DNA of 28,245 bases. Source: DAOTVC01 sp034437215 (GTDB taxonomy: Bacteria; Chloroflexota; Anaerolineae; B4-G1; SLSP01). The notes below the pieces were generated by a model. That model did not search any database. It saw only the letters and a list, made by a program, of their open reading frames with translations, and was not told the origin of the DNA. Within the stretch, counting starts at the first letter, position 1. The number at the start of each line of letters is the position of its first letter. The stretch covers positions 1 to 28,245 of the forward strand of contig DAOTVC010000124.1 in assembly GCA_034437215.1 (NCBI GenBank), written 5' to 3'. This document shows, piece by piece, positions 12,246 to 19,746 of this stretch. The position numbers and the translations under genes were made by a program.

Positions 12246-13268
12246 TCAGCCGGCCAGATAGGGAGCGAAGATCTCGCGGAGAAAACCCAGGTCCAGATAG
12301 GAGGTCACCTTTCTAAAGGTATCCGCGTTCTGCACGGCGTGTTCGCCGGTCTGGTACGTAACCCAGGCCATCGCCGACCAGGAGATCCCCCGCAGGTAGT
12401 TGAAGGGATCACGGAGCCGCACACGTTCCACAATCGTATCGCACAGGTGGACGTCGTCAATCACACCCTGGTAGGTCGCGATGAAGTCCGCTTTCTCGCC
12501 GGGACTCATCCGGTAGTCGGACTTCCAGAGCGTCGTCATCGGTGCACAGAAGTGGGAGAGGTCCTGTGAGGGATCGCCGTACAGCGGCTTCTCCCAGTCC
12601 ACCAGGTAGAGTCTCTGTTCCGCACGGTCGGCGATGAAGTTGCCCGAGTTCACCTCGGTATTGATGATCGATGGGTGGGGATCGGCTGCAAAGTAGGCTT
12701 CTTGGTGGCGGGCCTCCCCTGCCCAGGCCAGCACCTCGGCGAGATAGTGACGCAGACTGGGGTCCGCCAGGTCCGACTCGAGGTAGACGGGCAGCAGACG
12801 GGCACACTCCTCGTAGGTCATCGTCAGCGGTCGCTCCTCCACGATGAGCGGGTGATCCTCGCCGAGGGGAACGGTATGGATACGGGCGAAGAGGCGCGCC
12901 GCGTCCTCCAAGTCCCGGCGATAGTCGAGGGGTTGTCCCGGCAGATAGGACATGGCGAGGACGCCATAGGGCAAGAGTTCCCGGCTGTCGTCAACCGCGT
13001 AAGGCAGGGGGGTGACCCCGGTCCCCGCGAGGAGGCAGAGTGCGTTGTATTCATAGACGATCTGATCGTCCCGCTGGATCTGCGACCCCATATTCACCCG
13101 CAGCACCCACCGGCGGCCCGCCTGCTGCACGATGTAGTTGAGATTGTACTCCCCCTGTGCCAGGGGCAGCGTGGTAAAGGGGGCGGTGGAATCCCAATCG
13201 GGGATGCCCGGCAACGAGGCTCTCTGCAGATAGGCCTTGACGTCCGGCAACAGTGCCAGGAGCTTCAC
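12246..13268 (-). CDS. APH/choline-kinase-fold phosphotransferase, divergent catalytic loop
   Basis: This 340-residue protein has the aminoglycoside phosphotransferase/choline kinase fold. The N-lobe Lys-equivalent strand is RRWVLRVNMGSQ, the hinge region is GVLAMSYLPGQPLDY, and the Mg-binding segment is LYLVDWEKPLYGDPSQDLSHF with Asp in VDWE. The catalytic loop, normally HxDxxxxN, reads NTEVNSGN: His becomes Asn and the catalytic Asp becomes Glu, while the Asn is kept. It may phosphorylate a small metabolite, or be weak or inactive; the substrate is unknown. The start is unclear: GTG at 13268 has a weak GAGG. A stronger site plus ATG lies 57 bases upstream in the same frame but is cut off by one TGA. 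It is transcribed separately from its neighbours. Confidence 0.8.
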   Translation of the reverse strand: MKLLALLPDVKAYLQRASLPGIPDWDSTAPFTTLPLAQGEYNLNYIVQQAGRRWVLRVNMGSQIQRDDQIVYEYNALCLLAGTGVTPLPYAVDDSRELLPYGVLAMSYLPGQPLDYRRDLEDAARLFARIHTVPLGEDHPLIVEERPLTMTYEECARLLPVYLESDLADPSLRHYLAEVLAWAGEARHQEAYFAADPHPSIINTEVNSGNFIADRAEQRLYLVDWEKPLYGDPSQDLSHFCAPMTTLWKSDYRMSPGEKADFIATYQGVIDDVHLCDTIVERVRLRDPFNYLRGISWSAMAWVTYQTGEHAVQNADTFRKVTSYLDLGFLREIFAPYLAG

Positions 13269-13280
13269 CTGACGGGCGCC

Positions 13281-13325
13281 TCAGCCCTGACCCGGCGCGC
13301 CGGGGATACCATGGTCCTCGTTCAT
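13281..13325 (-). other. 14-codon upstream frame, in frame with the phosphotransferase
   Basis: GAGGTGA followed by 8 bases and ATG (13325) starts MNEDHGIPGAPGQG and stops at TGA (13281-13283). Five codons later, in the same frame, is the GTG start of the phosphotransferase. It is either a leader peptide coupled to the next gene or the true N-terminus broken by one nonsense codon. Confidence 0.35.
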
Positions 13326-13508
13326 ACGATCTCTCACCTCTCCACAGCTGCTAGGCGGACCGACCCTCCGGACAGCAGCGTCACCCACGCCCTTCAAAGG
13401 TGCGAGAGCCCCTCATCTCGGTCCATCTCGGGGCAGCACAAAGATCTCCACCTCAGACCATCATGCGCCGCGCTTGGCCCCCGTCTACCTGCATCCTGTC
13501 CAAATCTA

Positions 13509-13536
13509 ATTATAGCAAGGGTTGGATATCTGACCA
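13509..13536 (-). promoter_or_regulatory. Possible promoter for the phosphotransferase gene
   Basis: A perfect TATAAT (minus strand, 13514-13509) is preceded after 16 bases by TGGTCA (13536-13531), which matches the -35 consensus at 4 of 6 bases. It would leave a leader of ~230 nt. The -10 box is convincing; the -35 box is weak. Confidence 0.35.
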
Positions 13537-13577
13537 GCACTTCTAACCCTGGCTACCCTGAGAGATTCCTCGGCCTC

Positions 13578-13625
13578 GTGCTCTGCGCCCGGTCCCGCGC
13601 TGCACTGGGGACAGGCGCAGAGCAC
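13578..13625. terminator. Long stem-loop downstream of the mgtC-like gene
   Basis: A perfect 12-bp stem, GTGCTCTGCGCC (13578-13589) with GGCGCAGAGCAC (13614-13625), continues inward after a small internal loop with GTCCC/GGGAC. No U-run flanks it on either strand, so it is either an atypical terminator or an RNA 3'-end protector for the cluster ending with the mgtC-like gene. Confidence 0.4.
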
Positions 13626-13716
13626 TCCACTCAGAAAGACGGGCTTACAGTGCTGGCTAGTGTTTCAGCGGAGCCTGTTTCACGCCTCGGCCCAAGGGCC
13701 TGGAGGACTAGAGCCC

Positions 13717-14205
13717 TCACCCATCTTCGTCTTCGTCGCCATCCTCCTCCTCCTTGCGCGCCGACCGCACTTCAACCTGCTCTTCGATCGGGGTGAGGAA
13801 ACGCAGGGTGAGATAGTTGACGAGAGTCAGGAGCAATGCCACCTCGTAACGCGAGAAGCCGACGGCGGCCCCGAGAGCGCCCGTCGTCCAGACGCTCGCG
13901 GCCGTGGCCGTTCCCTTGACATTGGCGCCCTCCTTGAGGATGGCGCCGCCGCCGAGAAAGCCGATGCCGCTCATCAGACCCTGGATAATGCGCGCCTGAG
14001 CATTGTCACTGCCGGGTTCCACGAGCGCCACAGCGACCAGCACGTAGCCGCAGGTGGCGACGGCGATCAGGGGGAAGGTGCGCAGACCCATGATGCGCGT
14101 GGCGCGCTCCCGCTCCCAGGCGATGGGCAAGCTGAGCAGGAACGCGACGAGTACCTGCACCAGGGCCAGGGCCAGAAAGGCCCAGTCAAATCTGAACCAC
14201 TCCAT
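13717..14205 (-). CDS. MgtC/SapB-family membrane protein
   Basis: This 162-residue protein has four or five hydrophobic helices and the MgtC core: LPIAWERERATRIMGLRTFP, SGIGFLGGGAILKEG, VKGTATAASVWTTGALGAAVG. The C-terminus is a short charged tail rich in Glu and Asp instead of a longer ACT-like domain. MgtC proteins are linked to growth in low Mg2+ and to regulation of the F-type ATP synthase or of P-type ATPases, not to transport as such. The start at 14205 has AAGGAGGAAAG directly upstream; a longer frame runs into the ATPase remnant. It lies 13 bases after the broken P-type ATPase, the same pairing as the mgtC-mgtB operon of Salmonella, although here the ATPase is dead. Confidence 0.88.
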   Translation of the reverse strand: MEWFRFDWAFLALALVQVLVAFLLSLPIAWERERATRIMGLRTFPLIAVATCGYVLVAVALVEPGSDNAQARIIQGLMSGIGFLGGGAILKEGANVKGTATAASVWTTGALGAAVGFSRYEVALLLTLVNYLTLRFLTPIEEQVEVRSARKEEEDGDEDEDG

Positions 14206-14218
14206 CTTTCCTCCTTCA

Positions 14219-15737
14219 CTAGGTGACGCGCTTGCGAATTTCATCGGCGATGAAGACGGTGCTCGAGACGAGCAGGACGATGCCCCACTCCCCGAGAGCC
14301 AGAGGCTCCGTCCCCAGCGCCTGCTGCATGAAGGGCAGCAGGGTCGAGCCGACCTACAGGAGGACCGAGAGGGCAATGGCCCCGAGTAGGTAGGGGTTGG
14401 AGAAGAGACCCAACCGGAAGACGGACTTCTCTCGAGAGCGACAATTAAGGGCGTTGAAGACCTGGAACATCGCCAGCGTCGTGAAAGCCATCGTCCGCGC
14501 CTGGGTGAGCTCCCCATTAACGTTTGCCGTGACGAAGACCGCCAGCGTGCCGACCGCCACGAAGAGGGTGTTGAGCAGGATCTCGCGGTTGATGATGCGC
14601 GCCTCGCGAGCGCGCGGCGGCTCGTCCATCACGTCGCCCTCCTGGGGCTCCAACGCCAGGGTAACATCGAGCAGGCCATCGGTCACCAGGTTGACCCACA
14701 AAATCTGAACCGGGGTGAAGAGCAGCGGGTGCCCCGGCAGGAAGGCCAGCGCCGTCAGCAGGGCCAGATCCTCCCCGACGTTGGTCACGAGCAGGAACTT
14801 GACCACCTTGCGGATGTTCTGGAAGACGACGCGCCCCTCCTCCACCGCGTTGACGATGCTGGCGAAGTTGTCGTCGATGAGCACCATCTCGGCGGTCTCC
14901 TTGGTCACGTCGGTGCCGGTGATGCCCATCGCCACGCCGATCCCGGCGGCCTTGAGGGCCGGTGCGTCGTTGACGCCGTCGCCGGTCATCGTCACGACGT
15001 GCCCGTGTCGCTGCAGCGACTCCACCATCCGGTGCTTATGTCCGGGCGAGACCCGCGCGAAGACGGGCACCTGCTCGATCACCTCGTCGAGTTCATCGTC
15101 GCTCAGCTTCTCCACGTCCATCCCCGTCAACACCCGCCCATCCTCACCCAGAATCCCCACCTCGCGGGCGATGGCCTGGGCGGTGAGCTTGTGATCGCCG
15201 GTAGCCATCAACACGCGGATCCCGGCCCGCTTGCAACGCTCGATGGCTTCGGGCACCTCCGCACGGGGCGGGTCGATCATGCCCGTCAGTGCGGTGAAGA
15301 TCATGGCCCGCTCGCCGGACTGCAGACGCCCCTTGAAGTCCCCCACCTCGTCCCGGGGAATCTCCTCGTAGGCCAGCCCCAGAACGCGCAACCCTGACTC
15401 GCCATCTGCTGCGCCCTCTCGTGCAACTCCGCCGCCTGCGCCTCGGACAGGGAGGAGATCTCACCGCCCTGTCCGAGGCGCAGGCGGCGGAGAGCTCCAG
15501 AACCTGCTCAGGCGCCCCCTTCACGTAGACCCACACCTGCCCATCCTTGGGCAGTTCGTCGAAGGTAGCCATGTACTTGGTCTCGGAGCTGAAAGGGATC
15601 TCTTCGATCCGCGGGAACTCCCGCTCCAGATTCTCCTTGTGTCGTTCGACCTCGTCGGAGGTAAGCCCACAGTGATCGCTCTCCAGTGCCTCGAGGGCTT
15701 CCTCCGCCCCCATTCGATGCCAGCTACGTTGTGTCAT
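14219..15737 (-). pseudogene. P-type cation ATPase (Ca2+/Mg2+ type) remnant with deletion, frameshifts and amber stop
   Basis: The start is normal (AAGAGAG before ATG at 15737; MTQRSWHRMGAEEALEALES resembles the cytoplasmic N-terminus of SERCA/PMCA-like ATPases). After ~35 residues the frame jumps to the nucleotide-binding domain (FPRIEEIPFSSETKYMATF, VYVKGAPEQVLELS). Transmembrane helices 1-4, the TGES actuator loop and the DKTGT phosphorylation site are missing. Near 15455 the frame shifts to one reading ISSLSEAQAAELHERAQQM, and near 15393 it shifts again to LRVLGLAYEE. The rest is intact: TGDHKLTAQAIA, VTMTGDGVNDAPALKAA, the C-terminal helices. An in-frame TAG (14354-14356) then stands where CAG is likely, and the frame continues for 44 codons to 14219. 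It cannot make a working pump. Confidence 0.88.
15427..15492. repeat. Perfect 26-bp palindrome inside the ATPase pseudogene
   Basis: Arms 15427-15452 and 15467-15492 are exact reverse complements, with a 14-base loop that itself contains GAGATCTC. The lower-coordinate arm (read on the minus strand) encodes the expected LSEAQAAE of the ATPase nucleotide-binding domain. The other arm reads SAACASDR, which is not expected, so it appears to be an inverted copy of the first. Confidence 0.9.
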
Positions 15738-15755
15738 CCACTCTCTTTGAAAATA

Positions 15756-15776
15756 GTTGCAGGTTGCGAGTTGAAA
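15756..15776 (+). repeat. Degenerate period-7 tandem repeat (GTTGNRN, three units)
   Basis: GTTGCAG, GTTGCGA and GTTGAAA follow each other in the 50-base gap between ctaB and the ATPase remnant. The period of 7 matches the tracts at 18647-18674 and inside the MITE-like elements, but the word is different. Confidence 0.5.
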
Positions 15777-15787
15777 GGTATCACGAT

Positions 15788-16771
15788 TCACCGTAGGAGT
15801 ATCAGCCGGTCGATCCACATCGCCAGAAAGAGGGCGCCGAGGTAGATGAGGGTGAAGAAGTAGAAACGCCGCACCACCGGCCCCTCTCCACCGCGGCGCA
15901 TCCGAACCGCCAGCCCCAGGAAGAGGGCTCCGAGCCCCCCGGCCGCGACGGCGTAAAGAGCTCCCAGGGTGCCTGTGATAACCGGAAGAGCGGTCAACAG
16001 CACCGTGAGGGCCGTGTAGGCGAGGATGCGACGGCGCGTGGTCTCTGCGCCCCGTACCACCGGCAGCATGGGGACACCGGCCCGGCCATACTCCTCCCGG
16101 CGCATCAGGGCCAGCGCCCAGAAATGGGCCGGCGTCCAGCAGTAGACGATGGCCGCCAGAACCCAGGCCGCCGGCGAGAGCGTGCCGGTCACCGCCGCCC
16201 ATCCCACGAGGGGCGGAACCGCGCCAGCCAGCCCGCCGATGACTACATTCCGGGTCGAACGCCGCTTCAGCCACAGCGTGTAGACGAGCACGTAGTGCAG
16301 GAAGGCGCAGAGCGCCAGAATCGCAGCGAGCGGATGCGTGCCGAACCACAGGACCAGGAGGGAGAGGAGACCCAGCAGGAGGCCCAGAATCAAGGCGTTC
16401 GCAGGTTCAAGCCGTCCGGAGGGGAGCGCGCGATGACAGGTGCGCTTCATCTGCGCGTCGAGGTCCCGGTCGAGGTAGCAGTTGACCGCTCCCGCTCCCC
16501 CCGCGGCCAGATAACCGCCCAACATCGTCAGGAGGACGCGTGAGAGGGAGGGATCTCCACCCGGCGCCAGAAACATGGCCACGAGCGCCGTCAGCAGGAG
16601 GAGGACGGCGACCCGCGGCTTGGTGAGGCTCAGGTAGTCCCTGCAGCTGGAGACGAACCCCTGATGGTTAACGGCGCGCAGGTCTCCTTCCGCCGGGGCG
16701 CGAGAAGGCACCCGGGGCTTAGGACGTACCAGAACGGTATCGTGCTGGTTTGCGGGGTCGCCCTCAATCAA
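15788..16771 (-). CDS. ctaB: Protoheme IX farnesyltransferase (heme O synthase)
   Basis: This UbiA-family membrane prenyltransferase attaches a farnesyl group to heme b to make heme O, the precursor of heme A for the caa3 oxidase encoded upstream. Seen: LTKPRVAVLLLLTA at the first helix, the Asp-rich NCYLDRDLDAQMKRTCHRAL (NxxxDxxxD type), YTLWLKRRSTRNVVIGGLAG, and DWTPAHFW-like YCWTPAHFWALAL. About nine helices. I place the start at TTG 16771, with GAGGGG upstream and overlapping the GMC stop codon. A GTG at 16816 is in frame but lacks a ribosome binding site. The ~35 residues before the first helix are poorly conserved. It ends the respiratory cluster. Confidence 0.93.
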   Translation of the reverse strand: MIEGDPANQHDTVLVRPKPRVPSRAPAEGDLRAVNHQGFVSSCRDYLSLTKPRVAVLLLLTALVAMFLAPGGDPSLSRVLLTMLGGYLAAGGAGAVNCYLDRDLDAQMKRTCHRALPSGRLEPANALILGLLLGLLSLLVLWFGTHPLAAILALCAFLHYVLVYTLWLKRRSTRNVVIGGLAGAVPPLVGWAAVTGTLSPAAWVLAAIVYCWTPAHFWALALMRREEYGRAGVPMLPVVRGAETTRRRILAYTALTVLLTALPVITGTLGALYAVAAGGLGALFLGLAVRMRRGGEGPVVRRFYFFTLIYLGALFLAMWIDRLILLR

Positions 16772-18617
16772 TGAGCCGCCCCTCGTCGTCCAGGTACTTC
16801 TCGTGAATTCCGTCACCGGCCAGATAGGAGAGCGCGAGCAGCGGGCCGGTAGGATTCATGCCGGCGTTCTGGGGATAGAGCGTCGCCCCGGTCACGAAGA
16901 CGTTGGGCGTATCCCAGACCTGACCGTACCTGTTGGTCACCGAGCGCTCCGGATCGGTACCCATGATGGCCCCACCGGTGATGTGCGTGCTTTGGTAGGG
17001 GTAGATCTCGAAGGCCCCCAGCTCCTCCGTTACCGTCATCCGGTCTGGGCCCATGGCCTCCATGATCTCCCGACAGCGCTGCGCGATGAAACGGTAAAGG
17101 TTGCGGTCGTTCTCGTGCCAGTCGAAGGTGAGGCGCAGCAGCGGGCGACCGAAGGCGTCGGTATAGCGGGGATCGAGATCCATGAACTGGTCGTCGTAGG
17201 GCAGACTCTCTCCCTGAATAACGATAGGTACCACGCCGTCCCAGTTGCGGCGCAGATTCTCCTTCCACGCCGCGCCCCACTCCTCGCCCCCTCCGGCCAG
17301 ACTGCCCACCTGATTGAAGAGCGGGGGATGCGGCGGCGGCGCATCCTCGCCATTCTCCTCCGCGCCCGTACCGGCTCGCAGTGAGGGCATGGCGAGGGTG
17401 GAGGTGAGCGGGTCGCGCGCCCCTCCGCCACAGGTGATGGAGGCCCCTCCGATGAAGTCCAGGTCACTGTGATCGAAGTTGTCGGCGTTGAAGTCGTGGA
17501 TCACGTCCTGGAGGACCGAGTTGCCCATATAAAAGTTCAACCGCCGGTCCTCGAAGATCCCCGTGACCGGACTCGTGATCAGCTGGTAGGTCAGGTTCTT
17601 GCCCACCCGTCCCCGGTCGTTGCCGATGCCGTCGGGATGGGCGCTGCTGCGCGAGAGGAGCAGCAACCGCACGTTGCTGAGAGGGTAAGCCGACAGAATG
17701 ACGATGGCGGCGGGCTGTTCGTGCTCCTCCCCCGTGGTCAGGTCGATGTAGCTGACGCCGGTAGCCAGCCCATCGGAACCTGTGTTCACCTGCGTCACGT
17801 AACTGTGAGGGCGCACCTCGTACAAGCCGGTCTCCAGGGCAAGGGGGATATGATCGGTGATGGCGCTGGCCTTCGCATCGACCTCACAGCCGAAGCGCAC
17901 GCAGAAGCCGCAGTAGAGGCAGCCGGCACGCACCCGCCCCGAGAGGCCCGTGTAGGCCCGGGAGAGAATCGCCCCCGGTTGCCGGAAGGGATGGTGGCCG
18001 AGCTCCTCGCAGGCGTCGCTGAACATCGCCGCCGAGAGGCTGCGCTCGAGAGGTGGCAGGGGATAGGGCCGGCTGCGCGGCCCCTCGAAGGGGTTACCGC
18101 CGGGCTGAATTTCACCCCGCAGGTTGCCCGCTTGCCCCGTCACACCGATATCGTAGTCGACGGCGTCGAAGTAGGGCTCCAGCTCCTCGTAGGTCAGGCC
18201 CCAATCCTGAACCCGGGCACCCTGGGGGAGCTTGCCCGCGCCGTACCGCGCGACGTGGTGGGAGCGGTAGCGAAAATCCGAGGGGTAGAAGCGCCAGTGC
18301 TGCGCGGCCCAGTGCACGCCGGCGCCGCCGAGGCCCTGCCCGGGATGGAAGGCTCCGTACTTGCGCACAGGCAGGGAGGGCGCGGCCGGATTGGGACGCC
18401 AGGTCCAGGTCTCCTGACCCAGGTTGACCATCATGGCGTTGCGCACACTGTGAGAGAGGTGATCGTGGTTGTGGTCGAAGTAGGGCGCGGTCGCCCGGAC
18501 CGGCCCCTGCTCGAGAGAGACGACGCGCAGACCCGCAGCGGTCAGCTTCCACGCCAGAATGGCGGCGGTCCACCCCGCCCCCACGGTGACGACATCCACC
18601 CTATTTTGTACGGTCAT
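16764..18617 (-). CDS. GMC-family FAD oxidoreductase (gluconate 2-dehydrogenase flavoprotein-like)
   Basis: This 617-residue protein has an N-terminal FAD-binding fold (VDVVTVGAGWTAAILAWKL, then SLEQGP) and GQGLGGAGVHWAAQHWR. The C-terminal GMC motif is STHITGGAIMGTD, with THITGG holding the likely catalytic His, and it ends TGATLYPQNAGMNPTGPLLALSYLAGD. A Cys cluster CLYCGFCVRFGC (~236-247) is typical of the gluconate/sorbitol dehydrogenase branch. It should oxidise a sugar, sugar acid or alcohol with electrons leaving to a cytochrome c. It has no signal peptide; related enzymes are exported with a Tat-bearing small subunit, which is the next gene upstream. GGAGGGG is 7 bases before the ATG. 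The exact substrate cannot be read from sequence. Confidence 0.9.
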   Translation of the reverse strand: MTVQNRVDVVTVGAGWTAAILAWKLTAAGLRVVSLEQGPVRATAPYFDHNHDHLSHSVRNAMMVNLGQETWTWRPNPAAPSLPVRKYGAFHPGQGLGGAGVHWAAQHWRFYPSDFRYRSHHVARYGAGKLPQGARVQDWGLTYEELEPYFDAVDYDIGVTGQAGNLRGEIQPGGNPFEGPRSRPYPLPPLERSLSAAMFSDACEELGHHPFRQPGAILSRAYTGLSGRVRAGCLYCGFCVRFGCEVDAKASAITDHIPLALETGLYEVRPHSYVTQVNTGSDGLATGVSYIDLTTGEEHEQPAAIVILSAYPLSNVRLLLLSRSSAHPDGIGNDRGRVGKNLTYQLITSPVTGIFEDRRLNFYMGNSVLQDVIHDFNADNFDHSDLDFIGGASITCGGGARDPLTSTLAMPSLRAGTGAEENGEDAPPPHPPLFNQVGSLAGGGEEWGAAWKENLRRNWDGVVPIVIQGESLPYDDQFMDLDPRYTDAFGRPLLRLTFDWHENDRNLYRFIAQRCREIMEAMGPDRMTVTEELGAFEIYPYQSTHITGGAIMGTDPERSVTNRYGQVWDTPNVFVTGATLYPQNAGMNPTGPLLALSYLAGDGIHEKYLDDEGRLID

Positions 18618-18646
18618 ATTCGATCCCCTCCAAAAGTAAGGTCCGT

Positions 18647-18674
18647 AGTCAAAAGTCGAAGGTCAAAGGTCGTG
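18647..18674 (+). repeat. Degenerate period-7 tandem repeat (RGTCRAA, four units)
   Basis: AGTCAAA, AGTCGAA, GGTCAAA and GGTCGTG occur in direct succession in the 95-base gap between the GMC gene and the subunit-3 gene. They are non-coding. They have the same period as the tracts in the MITE-like elements and near 15756. Confidence 0.6.
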
Positions 18675-18712
18675 ACGTCTGCCCGCTACGCGCGCCCGTT
18701 TTAGTAACCAAC

Positions 18713-19687
18713 TCAGTGATCCTCACCATAGAGCTCACTTTGATGACCGTAGCGCTGATCCAACCGCCGTGCGGGCGACGCGGGCCAGGGGCTGCGAGGG
18801 CGCGAGTAGTTGAACGGGGGGAGATCCTGCAACCCCCACGGCTCGCGTTCCAGCCCGCCCTCCACCTGGACTTCCCAGGGGAGATAGGCTCGTTGTGCGC
18901 CGGGGAAGCCTACCAGCCGCCAGCCGATCTTGTCGCGATTGCCGCCGTAGACCGGGTCGCTGAACATCCCCTCCATCGTGCCCCGCCGCAGAACCTGGAA
19001 GAACTGGTGCGCTCCGAAGGGCTCAAAGCCCTCCGCCTCCCCCTCGACCAGCGCTTCGACGACCGCCTCCTGCTCCGCCTCGCTCAGTTCCACGAAGTCG
19101 CCACCGTACTGCTGTTGAGTATAGGCATCCAGCGCTTGCAGGCCCGTCCGGTAGACCTCGGTGGGGGCCAGGGGAGATTGGTAGCCGTAGCGCTCGATCT
19201 CGTCGGCAGCCACCCAGATCACGTCGGAAGCGTCCGCATCCGCAGGCGGCGCGTCCCCCTCGTAGATCCGGACCTGAGGCCCCTGCAGATAGGCGGGTTG
19301 CGTGTAGCCCTCTTGATAGGCCAACATGTTGTCGATGTAGGTGGTGACGCCGGCTTCCCTCGCGCCGGGATCACCGGGGGCGCCGGGCAAGATGCGCTCC
19401 GTCACCGCCTCCACGGTCGCCGCCTCGTGGGGGGTGAAGAAGCGTAAGCGCGCCGGATCGAAGGGCGCGCCGGGCACGGGCTGCACGGCTGCGTAGACCT
19501 CCGAAATGTCGTCGCCGCCCGGCATCTGCCGCGGCGGTAAGGGGGACGGCTCCTCGTCACCGCCACAGCCCGTCACGAGCACCGTGCCCGCGATCAACGT
19601 CAGCTTCAAGAACCGCCGCCGCGTCATCCGGAGCACGTCCGTTGAGGTCGAGCGGGGTTCAAGTCCGGTCTCGGGAGAAAGTGTCAT
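18713..19687 (-). CDS. Gluconate 2-dehydrogenase subunit 3-like protein, Tat-exported lipoprotein
   Basis: The N-terminus has a twin-arginine signal (MTRRRFLKLTLIAGT, residues 21-35) and a lipobox LVTGC with Cys41. The protein would therefore leave folded and be anchored outside. The body (~70-260) has gluconate-dehydrogenase-subunit-3 features: RLRFFTPHEAATVEAVTERILPG, then TYIDNMLA and a mixed helical region with GAHQFFQVLRRGTMEGMFSDPVYGGNRDKIGWRLVGFPG. In this family the small subunit carries the GMC flavoprotein across the membrane and helps pass electrons to cytochrome c. The start has AGGAGTAGAGAG just before ATG. It lies between the diheme cytochrome and GMC genes, in the same direction. 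At 324 residues it is longer than many family members (~200-250). Confidence 0.9.
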   Translation of the reverse strand: MTLSPETGLEPRSTSTDVLRMTRRRFLKLTLIAGTVLVTGCGGDEEPSPLPPRQMPGGDDISEVYAAVQPVPGAPFDPARLRFFTPHEAATVEAVTERILPGAPGDPGAREAGVTTYIDNMLAYQEGYTQPAYLQGPQVRIYEGDAPPADADASDVIWVAADEIERYGYQSPLAPTEVYRTGLQALDAYTQQQYGGDFVELSEAEQEAVVEALVEGEAEGFEPFGAHQFFQVLRRGTMEGMFSDPVYGGNRDKIGWRLVGFPGAQRAYLPWEVQVEGGLEREPWGLQDLPPFNYSRPRSPWPASPARRLDQRYGHQSELYGEDH

Positions 19688-19746
19688 CTCTCTACTCCTA
19701 TCTCTGGCAATTTACAGCGAGACGAAGCGCTTCACGTGGGGTATCC

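Larger units (their letters stand above)
13269..13716. other. Intergenic region between the phosphotransferase and mgtC-like genes
   Basis: This 448-base spacer holds no gene of normal length. From right to left on the minus strand I see the strong stem-loop at 13578-13625, a TATAAT box at 13514-13509 and a short frame at 13281-13325 with a strong ribosome binding site. The rest is GC-rich sequence without recognisable features. Confidence 0.5.

Noticed and set aside
12160..12253. Three small GC-rich inverted repeats after the phosphotransferase gene as a definite terminator
   Set aside because: Each stem is only 5-6 bp, the last one overlaps the stop codon, and no U-run follows.
13281..13283. 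In-frame TGA before the phosphotransferase read as selenocysteine
   Set aside because: No SECIS-like hairpin is visible directly after it, the family has no Cys/Sec at this place, and no other coding TGA supports recoding.
18647..18674. Short tandem repeats considered as a CRISPR remnant
   Set aside because: Units are 7 bases, degenerate and without spacers; no cas gene is near.
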